Positions 17,377 through 27,557 are shown, counted from the stretch's first letter. The stretch: 42,739 nucleotides of DNA from Candidatus Barnesiella excrementavium (GCA_019115485.1 DXDM01000060.1:1-42739), one strand, 5' to 3'. Made by a program: numbers and translations. The notes: generated from the sequence alone by a model not told the origin.

Positions 17377-18735
17377 ATGGATACGAGAAAGTATATAGCC
17401 GATCATCGTGATCGAATCTTCGACGAGTTGTTTTCGTTGTTGCGCATTCCCTCGATAAGCGCCTTGCCCGAACATCGGGACGACATGTTGCGCTGTGCCG
17501 ACCGCTGGCGCGAGTTGCTCCTGGCCGCCGGTGTCGACCGGGCCGAGGTGATGCCTACATCGGCTTCGCCGGTGGTCTTTGCCGAGAAGGTGGTCAACCC
17601 CGACTATCCCACGGTGCTGGTTTACGCCCACTACGACGTGATGCCGGTCGAACCGTTGGAGTTGTGGCACACCCAGCCCTTTGAGCCGGTTATCCGCGAC
17701 GGACGCCTGTGGGGCCGTGGTGCCGACGATGACAAGGGACAGGGCTTTATCCAGTTGAAGGCTTTCGAGATTGCCGTGCGCGAGGGGCTGTTGCGTTGCA
17801 ATGTGAAGTTTTTGATTGAAGGGGGCGAGGAGATTGGTTCGCCCGGAGTCGAGGAGTTCTGCAAGACGCACCTCGATTTGTTGCGCTGCGATGTGATTCT
17901 CGTCTCCGATACCAGTATGGTGGGGCTCGATACCCCGTCGATTACGACCGGTCTGCGCGGTCTGGCCTACTGGGAAATCGAGGTGACCGGCCCCAACCGC
18001 GACCTGCACTCGGGTATCTTCGGCGGTACCGTGGCCAATCCCATCAACGAATTGTGCAAGATGCTGGCCGGGGTGGTCGACGGCAACGGCCGTATTGTTA
18101 TCCCCCATTTCTACGACGATGTGGAGAATGTCTCGGCCGAGGAGCGGGCCATGCTGGGTGCCGTGCCTTACGACGAGGTCAAGTACAAGCAGGCTATCGA
18201 GGTGGACGAGCTTTCGGGCGAGACGGGCTTCTCGCCGTTGGAGCGCACGGCCATTCGACCCACGTTCGACATCTGCGGCATTTGGGGCGGCTATACGGGC
18301 GAGGGTGCCAAGACAGTGTTGCCCTCGAAAGCCTATGCCAAGGTGTCGTGCCGCCTGGTTCCTCACCAGAATCACGAGAAGATTTCGCAGATGTTCATCG
18401 ACTACATCGAGTCGGTGGCTCCCCGCAGCGTGAAGGTGAAGGTGACTCCCATGCACGGGGGTGAGAGCTATGTGTGCCCCATCGACCTGCCCGCCTACAA
18501 GGCTGCCGAACAGGGGTATGCACTGGCCTTCGGGAAACAGCCGTTGGCCGTGCGCCGCGGAGGCAGTATCCCCATTATCGCCACCTTTGAAAAGGTGTTG
18601 GGCGTGAAGTCGGTTTTGATGGGCTTCGGTCTGGAATCGGACGCCACCCACTCGCCCAACGAGAATTTCCTGATGGAGATGTATGAGAAGGGCATCGTGG
18701 CCGTGGTCGAGTTCTACAACCGGTTCGGGCATTAA
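17377..18735 (+). CDS. M20-family dipeptidase
   Basis: A 452-residue zinc metallopeptidase, likely cytosolic, hydrolysing dipeptides or acyl amino acids. The metal ligands and catalytic residues sit in VYAHYDVMPV (H, D), RGADDDKGQG (bridging Asp) and IEGGEEIGSPG (catalytic Glu and ligand). DLHSGIFGG belongs to the dimerisation/lid domain. LESDATHSPNE supplies the last His. It matches dipeptidases annotated in Bacteroidetes next to various genes. The substrate is not predictable. Confidence 0.93.
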   Translation: MDTRKYIADHRDRIFDELFSLLRIPSISALPEHRDDMLRCADRWRELLLAAGVDRAEVMPTSASPVVFAEKVVNPDYPTVLVYAHYDVMPVEPLELWHTQPFEPVIRDGRLWGRGADDDKGQGFIQLKAFEIAVREGLLRCNVKFLIEGGEEIGSPGVEEFCKTHLDLLRCDVILVSDTSMVGLDTPSITTGLRGLAYWEIEVTGPNRDLHSGIFGGTVANPINELCKMLAGVVDGNGRIVIPHFYDDVENVSAEERAMLGAVPYDEVKYKQAIEVDELSGETGFSPLERTAIRPTFDICGIWGGYTGEGAKTVLPSKAYAKVSCRLVPHQNHEKISQMFIDYIESVAPRSVKVKVTPMHGGESYVCPIDLPAYKAAEQGYALAFGKQPLAVRRGGSIPIIATFEKVLGVKSVLMGFGLESDATHSPNENFLMEMYEKGIVAVVEFYNRFGH

Positions 18736-18741
18736 AGCGGT

Positions 18742-19665
18742 ATGGATACGAAGCGTTATCGCGACTTCGCTGATTTTCTGAACGAACATTTCGACGGCAA
18801 GGTGCAGAAGATTTCGCTGCATGCCGGCTTTACCTGTCCCAACCGCGACGGCAGTATCGGGGTGGGGGGCTGTACCTATTGCAACAACCAGACGTTCAGC
18901 CCCGACTATTGCCACACCGGCAAGAGCATCACCCGCCAGCTCGACGAGGGGGTTGCCTTCTTTGCCCGCAAATATCCCACGATGCGCTACCTGGCCTATT
19001 TCCAGGCCTATACCAATACCTATGGCGAGCTTGAAGCGTTGAAACGCAAGTATGAGGAGGCTTTGGCTCACCCCGGGGTGGTGGGTATCATTATCGGCAC
19101 GCGGCCCGACTGCATGCCTGCCGACCTGCTCGACTACCTGGCTGACCTCTCCCGCCGTATCTTCGTGTTGGTGGAGTATGGGGTGGAGAGTACCAGCGAC
19201 GAGACCTTGCGACGCATCAACCGGGGACACGATTTTGCTGCTTCGGCCGACGCCATTCGTCGCACCTCGGCGGCCGGGGTACTCGTGGGAGCTCACATGA
19301 TATTGGGACTGCCGGGCGAGAGTCGGGAGCTGATGCTCGAACACGCCCGCCGTCTGTCGCAACTCCCGCTCGATACCCTCAAATTGCATCAGTTGCAGTT
19401 GATACGGCATACCCGCATGGCCCGCGAGTATGAAGCGAGGCCGCAGGATTTCCATCTTTACGGGGTCGACGAGTATATCGACCTGGCTATCGATTTTGCC
19501 GAGCGGCTCACATCTCGTATTGCCATCGAACGGTTTGTGTCGCAATCGCCGGACGAATTGCTCATCGCTCCCCGCTGGGGGCTTAAAAATCATGAGTTTA
19601 CCGCCCGCCTGTTGCGGCGCATGCGTGAGCGTGATGCGTGGCAGGGACGGTTGTGTGACGAGTGA
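18742..19665 (+). CDS. Radical SAM protein, TIGR01212/YhcC family
   Basis: A 307-residue iron-sulfur protein of the YhcC family. The cluster cysteines are Cys32, Cys44 and Cys47 in CPNRDGSIGVGGCTYC, with the long spacing typical of this family rather than CxxxCxxC. Other family features are FQAYTNTY, GTRPDC, VEYGVES and GAHMILGLPGE. Function is not firmly known. It starts 6 nt after the dipeptidase stop, so it is co-transcribed with aroC. Confidence 0.93.
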   Translation: MDTKRYRDFADFLNEHFDGKVQKISLHAGFTCPNRDGSIGVGGCTYCNNQTFSPDYCHTGKSITRQLDEGVAFFARKYPTMRYLAYFQAYTNTYGELEALKRKYEEALAHPGVVGIIIGTRPDCMPADLLDYLADLSRRIFVLVEYGVESTSDETLRRINRGHDFAASADAIRRTSAAGVLVGAHMILGLPGESRELMLEHARRLSQLPLDTLKLHQLQLIRHTRMAREYEARPQDFHLYGVDEYIDLAIDFAERLTSRIAIERFVSQSPDELLIAPRWGLKNHEFTARLLRRMRERDAWQGRLCDE

Positions 19666-19682
19666 GGCCGAGCTGGGTAGGG

Positions 19683-21521
19683 TTAGAATTCGGAGAGGAA
19701 TTTGATTAAATCCTCTTTCTCGGAGAGTCCCAGTTTTTTGCGCAGTCGGTTTCGTCCCGATTCGATGCTGCGTACCTCTTTGAAGGTGATGGCGGCAATC
19801 TCCTTGGTCGACAGTCCCAGCCTGAGCAGAGCACACAGGTGCTGGTCGTTGGTGGTGAGATCGGGGAAGCGTTCCGAGAGCTTTTCGAAGAACGAGTCGT
19901 GCACGTTTTCAAACCTGAATCGGAACTCGTTCCAGTTGTTCTTGGCGTTGTACTGGTTGATTTTCGAGATGATTTCTTTAACGTGTTTGCGTTTCTCGCT
20001 CTCTTTGACATTGATTTCGAGGAGCAGCTTTTTCATCTCTTCATTCAGTCGCTCGATGTAGTTTTCGTTTTGTACCGATTGAATGGAGAGCGATGTCATC
20101 TCTTTTTTCTGTTGCATGAGTTGTTCGTTTTGGGAGGCAATAAGCTCTTCCAACTGCTCTTTCTCCTGTTCCTTTTCGTGCAGTTTGCTGTCGAAACTGC
20201 GGTAAGACTCTTGCCACGACTCCTCTTTGGCCGCCCGTTTGCGGGCCGAGGAAACCCGGTTGCGCAACAAGGCGGCGAGCAGGCTGGCAATGATGATACC
20301 CAGCAGGGTGTAGATGACGGCATTTCTCTTTCGCTCCTGTCGGGCTGCAAGCGCTTCGCGGTGGTTGCGCTCCTGTCCGGCCAGATACATCTCTTCGATA
20401 TTGGCAAACTGGTGCTTGCTCTCCATTTCGGACAAGGAGTCCTTGATTGCTACGGCCGAGGAGAGATAGTCGTATGCCTTGTCAAACTCTTTTTTCTCGG
20501 CATAGATTTCGGCGAAGGAGTTCAGCAGCCTCACCTGCTCCTTCTCGCTGTGGCAGATGTCGGCCTGTTGTTTGGCCTTTTGGAGGGCGGTTAACGCCTC
20601 GTCGGAGCGGTTGAGGTGGCGATATATCTGGGACAACAGCCGGTAGGTGTAGATGAGAAAGAGGTTTTGTCCCTTCTCCTTCTGGTATTTCTCCACCTCC
20701 TGAATGATTTTCAAGGCCAACAGCGGTTCGTTGCGGTTGAGGTAAATCGAGGCGATACTCTGCTGCATGAGCATAATCATGTCCTTGTCCTTTTGGGCGT
20801 CGAGTTGGTGCAGCGCCAGGAAGGCATATTCCAGCGCCTTGTCGTGGTTGTTTTGCTTGGCATAGGTGACAGCCAGGTTGTTGTAGTTGACAAAGAGTTT
20901 CCGCTTGTCTTTGCGGGCCTCGTTGATTTGTATCGCTTTGTTGAAAAACGTGTCGGCCTGTGCATACTCTTTCTGGTTTTGGGACGAACTGCCCAGGTTG
21001 TTGTAGATGATGGCCGTCATGTCGTCCATATGATACTTTTTGGTCTCTGCCAGTGCGCTGAAATAGAGGTTGATGGCTGGGGCCGACATACCCAGCGATT
21101 GATAGGCCGAGGCTTGAATCAGAGCCAGGTTTACCCGGGTCTCCTTTTGTGCAATTTGCTCGGGAAAGTTGTCTTGCAGGAACCGGCGGGCGAGTTTCGT
21201 GTACTCGATGGTTGCATTGTATAACCCGCTCTCACTGAGCTTGACGGCTATGTCGTATAGGCTGGCGATAACGGTCGAGTCGGGCAGTGCGGTTGTTTGC
21301 AGCCGTGTGACGGTCGAGTCGAGTTGGGCCGACAGTTGGGCGTTGGCAGGCGTGTCGGTAGTGCGGTGGTCGATTCGGTATATTTGGTGTGCCTCGTTCA
21401 GGAATTGTTTGAGTTGACTTTGGTAGTTTCGGGACCAGCCGTTGAGGGAAGTAAAACCGGATAACAGGATTATATATAGGATAAATGTCAATAAACGGCC
21501 GATTCGATAGGATTCCCTCAT
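19683..21521 (-). CDS. Membrane TPR protein with C-terminal LuxR-type HTH
   Basis: A 612-residue putative membrane-bound regulator. It has a signal or anchor helix (about 8-25), then TPR repeats (about 80-380; e.g. AIIYNNLGSSSQNQKEYAQADTFFNKA). A second membrane helix follows (about 396-412, AVIYTLLGIIIASLLAALL). A long coiled coil (about 430-510) leads to a C-terminal helix-turn-helix (LRLGLSTKEIAAITFKEVRSIESGRNRLRKKLG). This layout is common in Bacteroidetes and is thought to sense and then regulate, but targets are seldom known. It is divergently arranged from the large T9SS protein gene, so regulation of that gene is a reasonable guess, not shown. Confidence 0.85.
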   Translation of the reverse strand: MRESYRIGRLLTFILYIILLSGFTSLNGWSRNYQSQLKQFLNEAHQIYRIDHRTTDTPANAQLSAQLDSTVTRLQTTALPDSTVIASLYDIAVKLSESGLYNATIEYTKLARRFLQDNFPEQIAQKETRVNLALIQASAYQSLGMSAPAINLYFSALAETKKYHMDDMTAIIYNNLGSSSQNQKEYAQADTFFNKAIQINEARKDKRKLFVNYNNLAVTYAKQNNHDKALEYAFLALHQLDAQKDKDMIMLMQQSIASIYLNRNEPLLALKIIQEVEKYQKEKGQNLFLIYTYRLLSQIYRHLNRSDEALTALQKAKQQADICHSEKEQVRLLNSFAEIYAEKKEFDKAYDYLSSAVAIKDSLSEMESKHQFANIEEMYLAGQERNHREALAARQERKRNAVIYTLLGIIIASLLAALLRNRVSSARKRAAKEESWQESYRSFDSKLHEKEQEKEQLEELIASQNEQLMQQKKEMTSLSIQSVQNENYIERLNEEMKKLLLEINVKESEKRKHVKEIISKINQYNAKNNWNEFRFRFENVHDSFFEKLSERFPDLTTNDQHLCALLRLGLSTKEIAAITFKEVRSIESGRNRLRKKLGLSEKEDLIKFLSEF

Positions 21522-21546
21522 AGTTTTGCGCTTGTGATGTGTATGA

Positions 21547-21554
21547 CAAAGGTA
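21547..21554 (-). promoter_or_regulatory. Promoter -7 box of the TPR regulator gene
   Basis: TACCTTTG on the minus strand, 25 nt before the ATG, fits TAnnTTTG. No -33 TTTG is seen. Confidence 0.55.
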
Positions 21555-21874
21555 GCAAATATTTATAATTTATTATTTTGTTGGGTGGCGAAATATGAAT
21601 CTTTTATGGCCCTTTCTCCTGATTTCCCTTTTTTTACTTTGTCGGGTATGACGAAAACGGAATTATAATCATTTGGTTGTTAGTATAATATAATTGTATG
21701 CCGTAGTGTTTTATCCATTTAATTTCAAATTGCAGTAGTTGACTGGGGGAATAAAACTTTATGCTTTATAAGATTTTGGTTTCTTTTGTGAGAAATCAAT
21801 TAGACTTGTGAGAGGAAGATTTGATATTCTAATGTAAGCTATATTTTATTTTGGTTCACTAAATGGTTGTTTGT
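21555..21874. other. AT-rich divergent intergenic region
   Basis: About 320 nt, strongly AT-rich compared with its neighbours. It must hold the promoter of the large T9SS gene, but no exact TAnnTTTG is found on the plus strand. TTACTTTG near 21635 misses one base. No ORF or stable hairpin stands out. Confidence 0.4.
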
Positions 21875-24800
21875 ATGAAAAAGATTTTACTTTTTGCTAC
21901 GATGGCTCTTCTGAATGTGAGATTCGGCTTCGCCGAGTTGCACGAAACATTCGACGGCGGAGTCTTTCCTCCCGAGGGGTGGACGACGACTTGCAAACCG
22001 AGTACGTTGAGTGATCACCCGCAATGGAGTTCGACTGACGACATCAATCAGTTCATATTCGGTTATTCCACGGGCGGCTATGCCGCTTATTCCAAAGCCG
22101 GTGGATTCGGCGATGGGTTGGAGACCGACTCCTGGCTGGTAACCCCTCGGGTAACCGTTGAATCGGGACAGTATTTGCACTTTATGTTGGGAGCAAACTG
22201 GGCAACGAATGTGGCTGAAAACGAACGGGCGTTCGAGGTGCTTGTCTCTCAATCGGATACGGCACGGGCTAACTTCACGGATACCTTGATGTGTATCTCG
22301 CCGCAGGGGGTATTGCCTTGGGGTGCTTATGCCCTGGATTTGTCGAAATATGCCGACAAGCCGGTTTATATCGCATTTCATGAACGGGGTCATGGCGGAT
22401 ATTCCTTTGTATTCAATTCGACCTACGTGGACGATGTGGCCATCGATGCATATGCAGGTCCCGATGTGGCCATACATGAAGTGCTGGCAACGGGTAGTGC
22501 TTGTGATACGGAGCAGCCCATACAGGTACAGGTTGTCAATACCGGTTTGTCGGTAAGTTCCTATCGGCTGAACTATCGGCTAGGCGACGGTGAAACCGTG
22601 TCGGAGACGGTTACCGAACCTTTGCTCGCCGGTGAGAATCGGACCTATCAGTTTGCACAGAAGGCTCTGTGTGTGACGGGTGAGACCAGTGAGATAACAG
22701 CTTGGGTTGATGGTATCTCCAACGATTTGAATCTGGAAAACGACACGTTGGAAACCGAGGTTGAGGTGAGACCCTCGATTGATTATCCTTATCAGATGAC
22801 TACGGAGAACATGATTACCGATTTCTCGAGTTCCTCTACTTCTATGCGGGCTGCCTATTGGGCATACAGCCCTGAGAACGAGGCTTGGGTATGGGTACCG
22901 TATAATGGGAAAACGGCTTTGCTGAGAAGTAACTGTATCTCTTTGCCGGCCGGGCCTATCCGGGTGGAGTTTGAGTACATGTCGAGTTACGACTTTACCA
23001 TGACGGTCAAGACGGGTTATTTTGTAACCAAGGAGTATGTGACGGTGGGCGTATCGGACAATCTGCCGGCTTCGGGAACGGAATTTGTCAAGGGTTCGAT
23101 AACCTGTAATATTGCTGAGGCCGGTCTGGTTTCGCTGGCTTTTGAATCGGACTGTCTGGCTCAGGTGGCTGTGCGGAATATCAAAATCGCTGATTCGTAT
23201 GAAGATGTGATTGCCGAACAGATAACATCGCCCAAGTTGTCGGCCAAGTTGGTCAATGGTGCGGTGACGGTTTCGGCCCTATTCAAGAACGGAGGCAAGA
23301 CGGTTCAGAACCATGTCCCGGTCTATTACCAGGTCAATGACGGCGAAGTCGTATCGGGTGAAATCGATGCCTTGGCTGCCAACGAGAGTAAGGAGTATAC
23401 TTTCCCGACGGCGGCCGATTGGAGCACCCCGGGTGAGAAAGTCTTGAAGGTGTGGTCGGCCATGTCGGGCGACGGTGACTTGTCGAACGATACGTTGACG
23501 ACCCGGGTTCAGGTCTATACGGCCCGTACCTTCCCGCACAACATGGGCTTCAACGAAGACTCTTCGGACGTAATCTACTGGGCGTCCTATAATCCCGACC
23601 AAGACGGGGTATATTGGGAACCGATTCTGAAAGCTGCGGCCGGTTTGGCCAAAGAGGGTAGCGGTATCGGATACATCGATTCGTATTCAGGTATTACACA
23701 CAACGACTGGTATATCAGTCCGGCTATCTCGATGCCCAAAGGCAAGGCTCGAATCTCGTTCTACTATGCTACCGTATATTCTACGGGCGAAAGCTCTTTG
23801 AAGGTCTACATGGGCCGGAGCGACGATCCCGACAGTCTGACAACTCTCCTGTGCTCCTATCCGGTGGACAAGGTGAACCAATATCGTTGTGGATATGCCC
23901 AATTCGATATACCCGAAGCCGGTAACTACTATTTCGCCTTTTACAACGAGGGTACGGGCCGTAACATCATACTCGACGATGTGCGTATCGATGCTGCCGA
24001 AGATGTGGCCATGTCGTCGGTAGAACTGGATTGTGCCGATGGATTTAATTTGAGTGAGGCCGCCGTAACGGTACAGGTTGTCAATCTGGGCGTTTCGCCG
24101 CAAGAGAATCTGACACTTTCCTATGAGATGAACGGTAACGGTTCGCCTGTGTCGGAACTTTATGAAGGTCCGTTGGCTCCCGGTGATACGGTTACCTATA
24201 CCTTCACCCAGAAGGCCGATGTGTCGGCAGTCGGTACCTACACCTTCCGCGGTTATGTGAAGAGTTCGGTCGACACCGACAGTTACAACGATACATTGCC
24301 GGGAGCTTCGCTACAACACTGGGCCAACGCCACGATTCCGTATAAAGAGAATTTTGAAGATGCCACGACTGACCAGTACTGGGCATTGAAGTCGTTGTCG
24401 GGTGCCAGTCTGGTGATTTCCCACTCGGCGTCTAGTTCCAGTTCGGCCTATGACGGCTCGGGATTGCTGGGTTGCAGCGGTCAAATGCAGGCCGACGTTG
24501 ATACCTGGGCCCGGTCGCAGTGCATTGATATTCCGGCCGGAGAGTATGAGTTCTCGATGTTCTATCGTACCATGATGAATCAACCTGCATCGCCAAATAC
24601 TACGCTCTCTTTCGTACAACGGTTCAGAGTATACCTCACGGCCGACCCCGACGACATGACCAATGCCATTTTGCTGTATGACAACGACAGCGTGATTGTG
24701 AAGGAGAAACATTATGCCAAACTTTTGGTACCGGTTACGGTCGACAAGGACGGTGCCTACTACATTGTCATCAACTGCTATTCGCCCCAGGGGAACGGTT

Positions 24801-25564
24801 GCCTTTACCTCGACGATATCGAGTTGGCACCGGTAGCCGAGGCGGGGACAACACTCCCGTATCGCTCCGATTTCGAGTCGAACGAGAGCGAGTGGTACCA
24901 TTACAGTCCGGCCTCCAACATCGAACAGTGGAGTGCCGAGACCGAAGGTGGGGAAACTTTCATGCAGACGCAATATTTCTATGACTACGGAATGGAGTCC
25001 AGTGGTATTGCCGGCCTCTATGTGGCTCCCTCGGTAGCTCTGTCGCAAGGCGACTCGGTGCGTGTGACTATCGATTACGAAATCATGATCGACGACCCTG
25101 CAAGCGACCACGGACAGAACATGACGGTTTACATGGCCGATAAAGATGTACCCGATGCTTATACCACCCCGGTGGTTTGCGGTGATGTGATTGGCGACCG
25201 GAGTCAGGTTTCGGGAGTCGTGGCTATTCCCCAAGACGGTATCTATTACTTCGGTGTGAAACCTTACTGCCCGCAGGAGACTTCGGCTACCCAGATGCGG
25301 TTGTTTGCCTTCGATATGGAGCGTGTCAACAGCGTGTCGGGGGTAGAGTCGGTCGAGAACCCGTCGTCGTTCTTCTTTGACGGAGAGCGGTTGCATATCC
25401 TGGGCGACTATATCGAGGTAACCCTCTACGATTGCCGCGGTGCCGCCACGGGAAGCTATCGTGACGAGTCGGTTATCGACCTGGGTAACCTGTCCTCGGG
25501 AGTCTATATTGTGCGACTGTTGACCGGTACGCAGGTTGTTACAGGCAAGATTATGGTTCAATAA
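21875..25564 (+). CDS. Large T9SS cell-surface protein with repeated choice-of-anchor J-type domains
   Basis: A 1229-residue secreted protein. Signal peptide residues 1-20 (MKKILLFATM start). It has several jelly-roll modules of the cleaved-adhesin/choice-of-anchor J kind, recognised by a start like ETFDGGVFPPEGW, DSWLVTPR or WYISPAI, and an end like YVDDVAIDA, ILDDVRIDA or LYLDDIELA. Between them are CARDB-like beta domains (VQVVNTG; VQVVNLG). The last ~75 residues are a type A sorting domain (LYDCRGAATGS, LSSGVYIVRLL, GKIMVQ). An ATG at 21863 is possible; 21875 gives a proper signal peptide. Such modules bind carbohydrates or proteins or accompany gingipain-like proteases; no catalytic domain was seen here. 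Confidence 0.85.
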   Translation: MKKILLFATMALLNVRFGFAELHETFDGGVFPPEGWTTTCKPSTLSDHPQWSSTDDINQFIFGYSTGGYAAYSKAGGFGDGLETDSWLVTPRVTVESGQYLHFMLGANWATNVAENERAFEVLVSQSDTARANFTDTLMCISPQGVLPWGAYALDLSKYADKPVYIAFHERGHGGYSFVFNSTYVDDVAIDAYAGPDVAIHEVLATGSACDTEQPIQVQVVNTGLSVSSYRLNYRLGDGETVSETVTEPLLAGENRTYQFAQKALCVTGETSEITAWVDGISNDLNLENDTLETEVEVRPSIDYPYQMTTENMITDFSSSSTSMRAAYWAYSPENEAWVWVPYNGKTALLRSNCISLPAGPIRVEFEYMSSYDFTMTVKTGYFVTKEYVTVGVSDNLPASGTEFVKGSITCNIAEAGLVSLAFESDCLAQVAVRNIKIADSYEDVIAEQITSPKLSAKLVNGAVTVSALFKNGGKTVQNHVPVYYQVNDGEVVSGEIDALAANESKEYTFPTAADWSTPGEKVLKVWSAMSGDGDLSNDTLTTRVQVYTARTFPHNMGFNEDSSDVIYWASYNPDQDGVYWEPILKAAAGLAKEGSGIGYIDSYSGITHNDWYISPAISMPKGKARISFYYATVYSTGESSLKVYMGRSDDPDSLTTLLCSYPVDKVNQYRCGYAQFDIPEAGNYYFAFYNEGTGRNIILDDVRIDAAEDVAMSSVELDCADGFNLSEAAVTVQVVNLGVSPQENLTLSYEMNGNGSPVSELYEGPLAPGDTVTYTFTQKADVSAVGTYTFRGYVKSSVDTDSYNDTLPGASLQHWANATIPYKENFEDATTDQYWALKSLSGASLVISHSASSSSSAYDGSGLLGCSGQMQADVDTWARSQCIDIPAGEYEFSMFYRTMMNQPASPNTTLSFVQRFRVYLTADPDDMTNAILLYDNDSVIVKEKHYAKLLVPVTVDKDGAYYIVINCYSPQGNGCLYLDDIELAPVAEAGTTLPYRSDFESNESEWYHYSPASNIEQWSAETEGGETFMQTQYFYDYGMESSGIAGLYVAPSVALSQGDSVRVTIDYEIMIDDPASDHGQNMTVYMADKDVPDAYTTPVVCGDVIGDRSQVSGVVAIPQDGIYYFGVKPYCPQETSATQMRLFAFDMERVNSVSGVESVENPSSFFFDGERLHILGDYIEVTLYDCRGAATGSYRDESVIDLGNLSSGVYIVRLLTGTQVVTGKIMVQ

Positions 25565-25579
25565 TTTCAGGTAACTCGA

Positions 25580-25622
25580 AGAGGGTGTGTATGCTTCTCC
25601 TGGAAGCATACGCCTCTCTTCT
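25580..25622 (+). terminator. Hairpin between the two T9SS genes, possible terminator/attenuator
   Basis: A perfect 9-bp core stem (gtatgcttc/gaagcatac), extendable with G-U pairs and a one-base bulge to the gagg/cctc ends. A short pyrimidine-rich tail (ctcttcttt) follows. It lies 16 nt after the first stop and ends just before the next gene. It could reduce read-through rather than stop it fully. Confidence 0.5.
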
Positions 25623-25637
25623 TTAATTGATATTCAG

Positions 25638-27386
25638 ATGAACAAGATATATTTTACGGGGCTCGTCATGGCATGGAGCTTGGGAGTTTCGGCACAGCCG
25701 ATTTATGAGTTGTCTCCGATAAAATCGTTGCTGTATGAGCGTCCGTTGACATCGAGCTCTGTTTGTTATTCGACGGCGGGTGAAGCCCTGCCCTATATCG
25801 AGGATTTTGATTCGCCGGAATCGTCGACCGGTTTACCCGCGGGGTGGAGTGTGTCCGATGAGAGTACTACGGCTCGATTTACCATGCAGGTCAATGCGTT
25901 GAGTGGAATCACGGCTCATTCGGGCCAATATTATCTCGTGTCGGGACCCGATGCAAGCGGACAGGCCCGCGATGCCTGGGCTTTCTCTCCGGCATTTGAT
26001 TTGGTGGAGGGCAATTCTTATTATATAGCCCTCTATTGTGTTGCCCCGGGATATAAGGGGACGGCCGACCAGTTCGAGGTTACGGTCGGTCGGGAGGCTT
26101 CGGTTGCGGCACAGACGCAATGCCTCATCGACAAATCGGGCGATCAAGCTGCTATATACACAGAGTGGGTCAAAATAGAAGGGGTGTTTACCCCCGAGGA
26201 GACCGGTGAATATTATTTTGCCATACATCATTGCACGCCGGCGGGGACGACCGGTAATGCGGTGGGCTTCGACGATTTTACCGTGTCGGCAGAGCCTATT
26301 GTAGACAGACCTGTGGTTGAGCCTTATTTCACGGGTGGTCTCTGGTCGTTTACGGCCGATACGGTGTATGTAGGCGATTCGGAGCCTTTGAATTATGGTG
26401 TGACGGGACAGAATGTCGATACCTACCAGTGGGAGTTCGGCCCTGATGCTACCCCTGCATCGGCTTCGACGGCCTTGGCTTCGGTGGTCTATGTTACCGA
26501 CGGAGTGAAGCAGGGCATTGTGACGGCTTCCAATGAAAACGGGTCGGTGAGCGATACGTTGGAAACGGGGGTCGTACACCTGTCGCCTGCGGTACAGGAC
26601 TATGTGTGCAACCGGCGTAAATCGGACGTCTTGACTACTTATCAAGTGAGTGAGTATGGCTTCATGTTGGGGCTGAATGCCAATTATAGCACGATAGCCG
26701 AGAAATTTACTCTCCCCGACCAGGCCAAGGGTGAGGTCGACGAGGTGGTTATCTACACCTATCTCTATGCCTTGGAGGCAGCCAATCAGGAAAAGAATAT
26801 GGTTTTGAGCCTCTATGACGAGGCTTCCGATGGGCTGCCGGGCAATCTGATAGCCTCTTTCTCGGGAGTGATGAAAGATGTTTTTGGAAGTGAAAATTCG
26901 GTGGGCCGTTTCAGTACTGCAGTTTTCCCGTCTGTTGAGGTAAACGGCAGTTTCTTCGTGGTTTTAACCTTCCCCGAGATTACTCCCGATGCCAACAACA
27001 TGCTCGGACTGGTCTCTACGCAGAGCCGCAGCCACGACGACTGTACGGCTTATGCCAACTATCAAGGGCGATGGTATCCGATGAATGCTCTTTACAGTGG
27101 AGCCAATCTCTCGTCGTTGATTTCTCCGCGGTATACCTATGTGGGGACTTCGGCGGTTCGCTCTGTCGAGGGCAATACGGCTCTCTCGCTGGTAACGGAC
27201 GGAGAGTCGTTGCAGATACGGGGCAGCGTAGTGGGCGAGCTTTATCGTGTGTTCGACCTTTCGGGGCGTATCGTGGCCTCGGGTCAGACCGACGAGAACG
27301 TGACTGCCGTATCGCTGTCGGAACTCTCACGGGGGGTATATGTTGTTTGCGTCGGCAACCGTACCGTGGGTAAGATTGTGCGATAG
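25638..27386 (+). CDS. T9SS surface protein with choice-of-anchor J and PKD-like domains
   Basis: A 582-residue secreted protein. Signal peptide residues 1-19 (cleavage at SAQ). A choice-of-anchor J-type module follows at about 50-222 (YIEDFDSPES ... AVGFDDFTV). A PKD/Ig-like segment (about 250-320, DTYQWEFGPDATP) comes next, then a beta region with VLSLYDEASDGLPGNLIAS. The C-terminal T9SS type A domain has YRVFDLSGRIVASG, LSRGVYVVCVG and the basic end GKIVR. The ATG at 25638 was chosen because upstream codons overlap the hairpin and do not encode a signal peptide. Probably co-expressed with the 1229-residue protein before it. Confidence 0.84.
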   Translation: MNKIYFTGLVMAWSLGVSAQPIYELSPIKSLLYERPLTSSSVCYSTAGEALPYIEDFDSPESSTGLPAGWSVSDESTTARFTMQVNALSGITAHSGQYYLVSGPDASGQARDAWAFSPAFDLVEGNSYYIALYCVAPGYKGTADQFEVTVGREASVAAQTQCLIDKSGDQAAIYTEWVKIEGVFTPEETGEYYFAIHHCTPAGTTGNAVGFDDFTVSAEPIVDRPVVEPYFTGGLWSFTADTVYVGDSEPLNYGVTGQNVDTYQWEFGPDATPASASTALASVVYVTDGVKQGIVTASNENGSVSDTLETGVVHLSPAVQDYVCNRRKSDVLTTYQVSEYGFMLGLNANYSTIAEKFTLPDQAKGEVDEVVIYTYLYALEAANQEKNMVLSLYDEASDGLPGNLIASFSGVMKDVFGSENSVGRFSTAVFPSVEVNGSFFVVLTFPEITPDANNMLGLVSTQSRSHDDCTAYANYQGRWYPMNALYSGANLSSLISPRYTYVGTSAVRSVEGNTALSLVTDGESLQIRGSVVGELYRVFDLSGRIVASGQTDENVTAVSLSELSRGVYVVCVGNRTVGKIVR

Positions 27387-27447
27387 TTTTTTGTGAAGTC
27401 GGGGTGCGGACTTCGCTTTGAGAGGATTGTTCGCTCCCGGGGAAATA

Positions 27448-27500
27448 ACGTGCGAGCCCTATCGGCGCTGCGAGAGCGGCCGGTAGGGCTTGCGCGTTTT
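27448..27500 (+). terminator. Terminator after the T9SS gene pair
   Basis: A long stem of about 19 bp (27448-27466 with 27479-27497, three G-U pairs), an inner gct/agc mini-stem and four Ts. It lies about 60 nt after the stop. It may also serve the convergent queF gene, though no T-run follows on that strand. Confidence 0.65.
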
Positions 27501-27557
27501 ATGGTAGGGCGACGGGCAGGACAACAAGGCTGCTCGTCGTTTCGCTTTCCTCTTGTT

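Noticed and set aside
17350-19836. 828-codon open frame antisense to the dipeptidase and radical SAM genes
   Set aside because: Spans two certain genes and an intergenic border on the opposite strand; composition is not protein-like.
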